Assembly (NCBI RefSeq): GCF_030687145.1
Contig: NZ_CP117460.1
Span: 744,001 to 808,000, forward strand
Source of the DNA: Pseudomonas sp. FP1742
Lineage (GTDB): Bacteria > Pseudomonadota > Gammaproteobacteria > Pseudomonadales > Pseudomonadaceae
DNA: 64,000 bases
Direction: 5' to 3'
The notes under the pieces are model-generated. The model ran no database searches. It was not told the DNA's origin and saw only the letters and a program-made list of their open reading frames with translations. The position numbers and the translations under genes are program-made. Positions 62,722 through 64,000 of the stretch are shown piece by piece; the stretch's first letter is position 1, and each line of letters opens with the position of its first letter.

Positions 62722-64000
62722 TTAAAGCGTTACGGGTGCAGGTGATTGAGGGGTGTCGAACTGGCCGGCCATCCAGCCACCGACATCGATCAGGCGGGTG
62801 TCGACGGTGGGCTGCAGTGTCGACAGTCGACCGCCACACAGGGCGCCGAGGCGATCGCTGATCTGGAACAGTTCGTCGAGGTCTTCGGAGATCACCAGGA
62901 TCGCCGCGCCAGCGTCGCGCAAGGCAATCAGTGCTCGGTGAATGGTTGCGGCGGCGCCGACGTCCACGCCCCAGGTCGGGTGTGCGGCCACCAACAATCT
63001 GGGTTGCTGAAGGATTTCCCGGCCGAGGATGAATTTCTGCAAGTTGCCGCCGGACAGGCTGCGGGCCGGCGCCTGGGCGTCGGGTGTCTTGACCCCGAAG
63101 CGGCGGATGATGTCTTCGGCCAGTGCCTCGACTTTGTTGCGCTGGATCAGCCCATTGCTGACCAGCCCTTGTTGAAATGCGGTGAGCAGGGCGTTATCCG
63201 CCAGGCTCAGTTCCGGCACCGCGCCATGGCCCAGACGCTCGGCGGGGACGAAGGCCAGGCCGAGTTTGCGTCGTGCATCCGGCCGCAGGTGCGCCACCGG
63301 CTGGCCGCCGAAACTGATTTTCGCCCCGTCATTTCCCGGCAGCCGTTCTTCACCACTGAGCAAGGCCAGCAACTCATCCTGGCCATTGCCGGCCACCCCG
63401 GCGACACCGACGATTTCGCCGCTGCGCACCTCGAGATTAATGTCCTTGAGTGAGCAGCCGAACGGGTCCGGGTTGTACCAGGACAATCCAGTCACGTTCA
63501 GAAACGCATCAGTACCCCTGACCTTCGGATAGTCGGTAATCAGCTCGGCGGCTTCACCGACCATCAACTGCGCCAGTTGCTGGTCCGAACACTCGGCCGG
63601 CACGCAATGCCCGGCCACTCGTCCGCCGCGCAACACCGTGGCGCTGTGGCACAACGCACGCACTTCGCCGAGCTTGTGGCTGATGAACAGGATGCTGCAG
63701 CCCTCGGCGGCCAGCCGGCGCAAAGTGACGAACAATTCGTCGGCCTCTGGCGGGGTCAGCACCGACGTCGGCTCATCGAGAATCAGCAGGCGGATGTCCT
63801 GCATCAGGCAGCGAATGATTTCCACCCGCTGACGCTCGCCGATGGACAGACTGTGGACCAGGCGCTCCGGCTCCAGCGCCATGCCATAGCGTTGGGACAC
63901 CTCGCGAATTTCCGGTTCAAGCTGCTTCGGCGTACCGGCCGCCGCGCCCATCGCCAGGGCGATGTTCTGCGCCACGCTCAGGGTTTCGAACAGCGAGAAA
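62722..64000 (-). CDS. Nucleoside/purine ABC transporter ATP-binding protein (5' end beyond window)
   Basis: The frame enters the window from the right edge with SLFETLSVAQNIALAMG (Q-loop region), so the start and first Walker A are outside. The first ATPase half shows LSIGERQRVEIIRCLMQDIRLLILDEPTSVLTPPEA; the second has VGVAGVAGNGQDELLALLSGEE (Walker A, with Gln-Asp in place of the usual Lys-Ser/Thr, normal for this subfamily's second site), LSGGNLQKFILGRE and PRLLVAAHPTWGVDVG. Two-domain ATPases of this kind serve simple-sugar and nucleoside importers. It begins the ATPase-permease-permease operon that would work with the BMP protein at 56459. Confidence 0.92.
   Translation of the reverse strand, partial: FSLFETLSVAQNIALAMGAAAGTPKQLEPEIREVSQRYGMALEPERLVHSLSIGERQRVEIIRCLMQDIRLLILDEPTSVLTPPEADELFVTLRRLAAEGCSILFISHKLGEVRALCHSATVLRGGRVAGHCVPAECSDQQLAQLMVGEAAELITDYPKVRGTDAFLNVTGLSWYNPDPFGCSLKDINLEVRSGEIVGVAGVAGNGQDELLALLSGEERLPGNDGAKISFGGQPVAHLRPDARRKLGLAFVPAERLGHGAVPELSLADNALLTAFQQGLVSNGLIQRNKVEALAEDIIRRFGVKTPDAQAPARSLSGGNLQKFILGREILQQPRLLVAAHPTWGVDVGAAATIHRALIALRDAGAAILVISEDLDELFQISDRLGALCGGRLSTLQPTVDTRLIDVGGWMAGQFDTPQSPAPVTL

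Overview
The window is chromosomal DNA of a Pseudomonas, almost certainly of the P. fluorescens group. The first 14 kb match the P. aeruginosa order prmA-accC-accB-aroQ-dsbD-MCP-GGDEF regulator-DUF2333-NUDIX-YciH-speA. The intergenic spaces are filled with a fluorescens-type REP sequence (core GTGGGAGCGGGCTTGCTCGC), mostly as uniform ~90-bp inverted pairs (REPINs). The coding frames are GC-rich with strong third-position G/C bias. No tRNA, rRNA, CRISPR array, prophage or intact insertion sequence was seen.

Layout. 1-13.8 kb: core genes: the start of prmA, the aroQ-accB-accC operon, the periplasmic reductant exporter dsbD, a small orphan membrane protein, a chemoreceptor, a diguanylate-cyclase response regulator (gcbA type), a DUF2333-NUDIX pair, a YciH/SUI1 factor and arginine decarboxylase speA. 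14-16.2 kb: a two-gene type VI tip module, a short VgrG plus a DUF4123 adaptor, with no effector gene. 16.2-20.5 kb: a MATE exporter, a 97-aa membrane protein, a MazG-like pyrophosphohydrolase coupled to the tRNA-modification methyltransferase cmoM, and two DUF4136 lipoproteins.

20.7-34.6 kb: a Flp/Tad pilus locus with its own regulation: tadG, sensor kinase pprA, minor pilin tadF, prepilin peptidase fppA, regulator pprB, then an rcpC-tadZ-tadA-tadB-tadC operon divergent from pilin flp, which is followed by a single-domain response regulator. Secretin rcpA, expected between rcpC and tadZ, is missing; only a 23-codon ORF sits there, still overlapping the tadZ start. tadD is also absent. A DUF6124 gene inside the locus has a highly structured leader with mutually exclusive helices.

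34.7-43.9 kb: a fatty-acyl module (MaoC-like hydratase, high-molecular-weight FabG, thiolase), a BASS-family transporter with a divergent AraC regulator, a dCache chemoreceptor and a RIO-type kinase. 44-47.8 kb: copper homeostasis (cueR, copA, a small periplasmic protein, copZ) with two CueR-type operators. 47.9-54.2 kb: a Bcr/CflA exporter, a 56-aa protein whose upstream DNA carries three tandem 14-bp repeats, an MDR-type oxidoreductase with divergent LysR regulator, an ArsR-like regulator and an MFS transporter.

54.3-64 kb: a purine salvage region: adenine deaminase, a 2-oxoglutarate/Fe(II) oxygenase, a BMP-type purine/nucleoside-binding protein, 8-oxoguanine deaminase, an SDR, a small membrane protein whose C-terminus is encoded by a REP element, and the two permeases and ATPase (cut by the window edge) of the cognate ABC importer. 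The importer would bring in nucleosides or bases for the deaminases to feed into purine catabolism.
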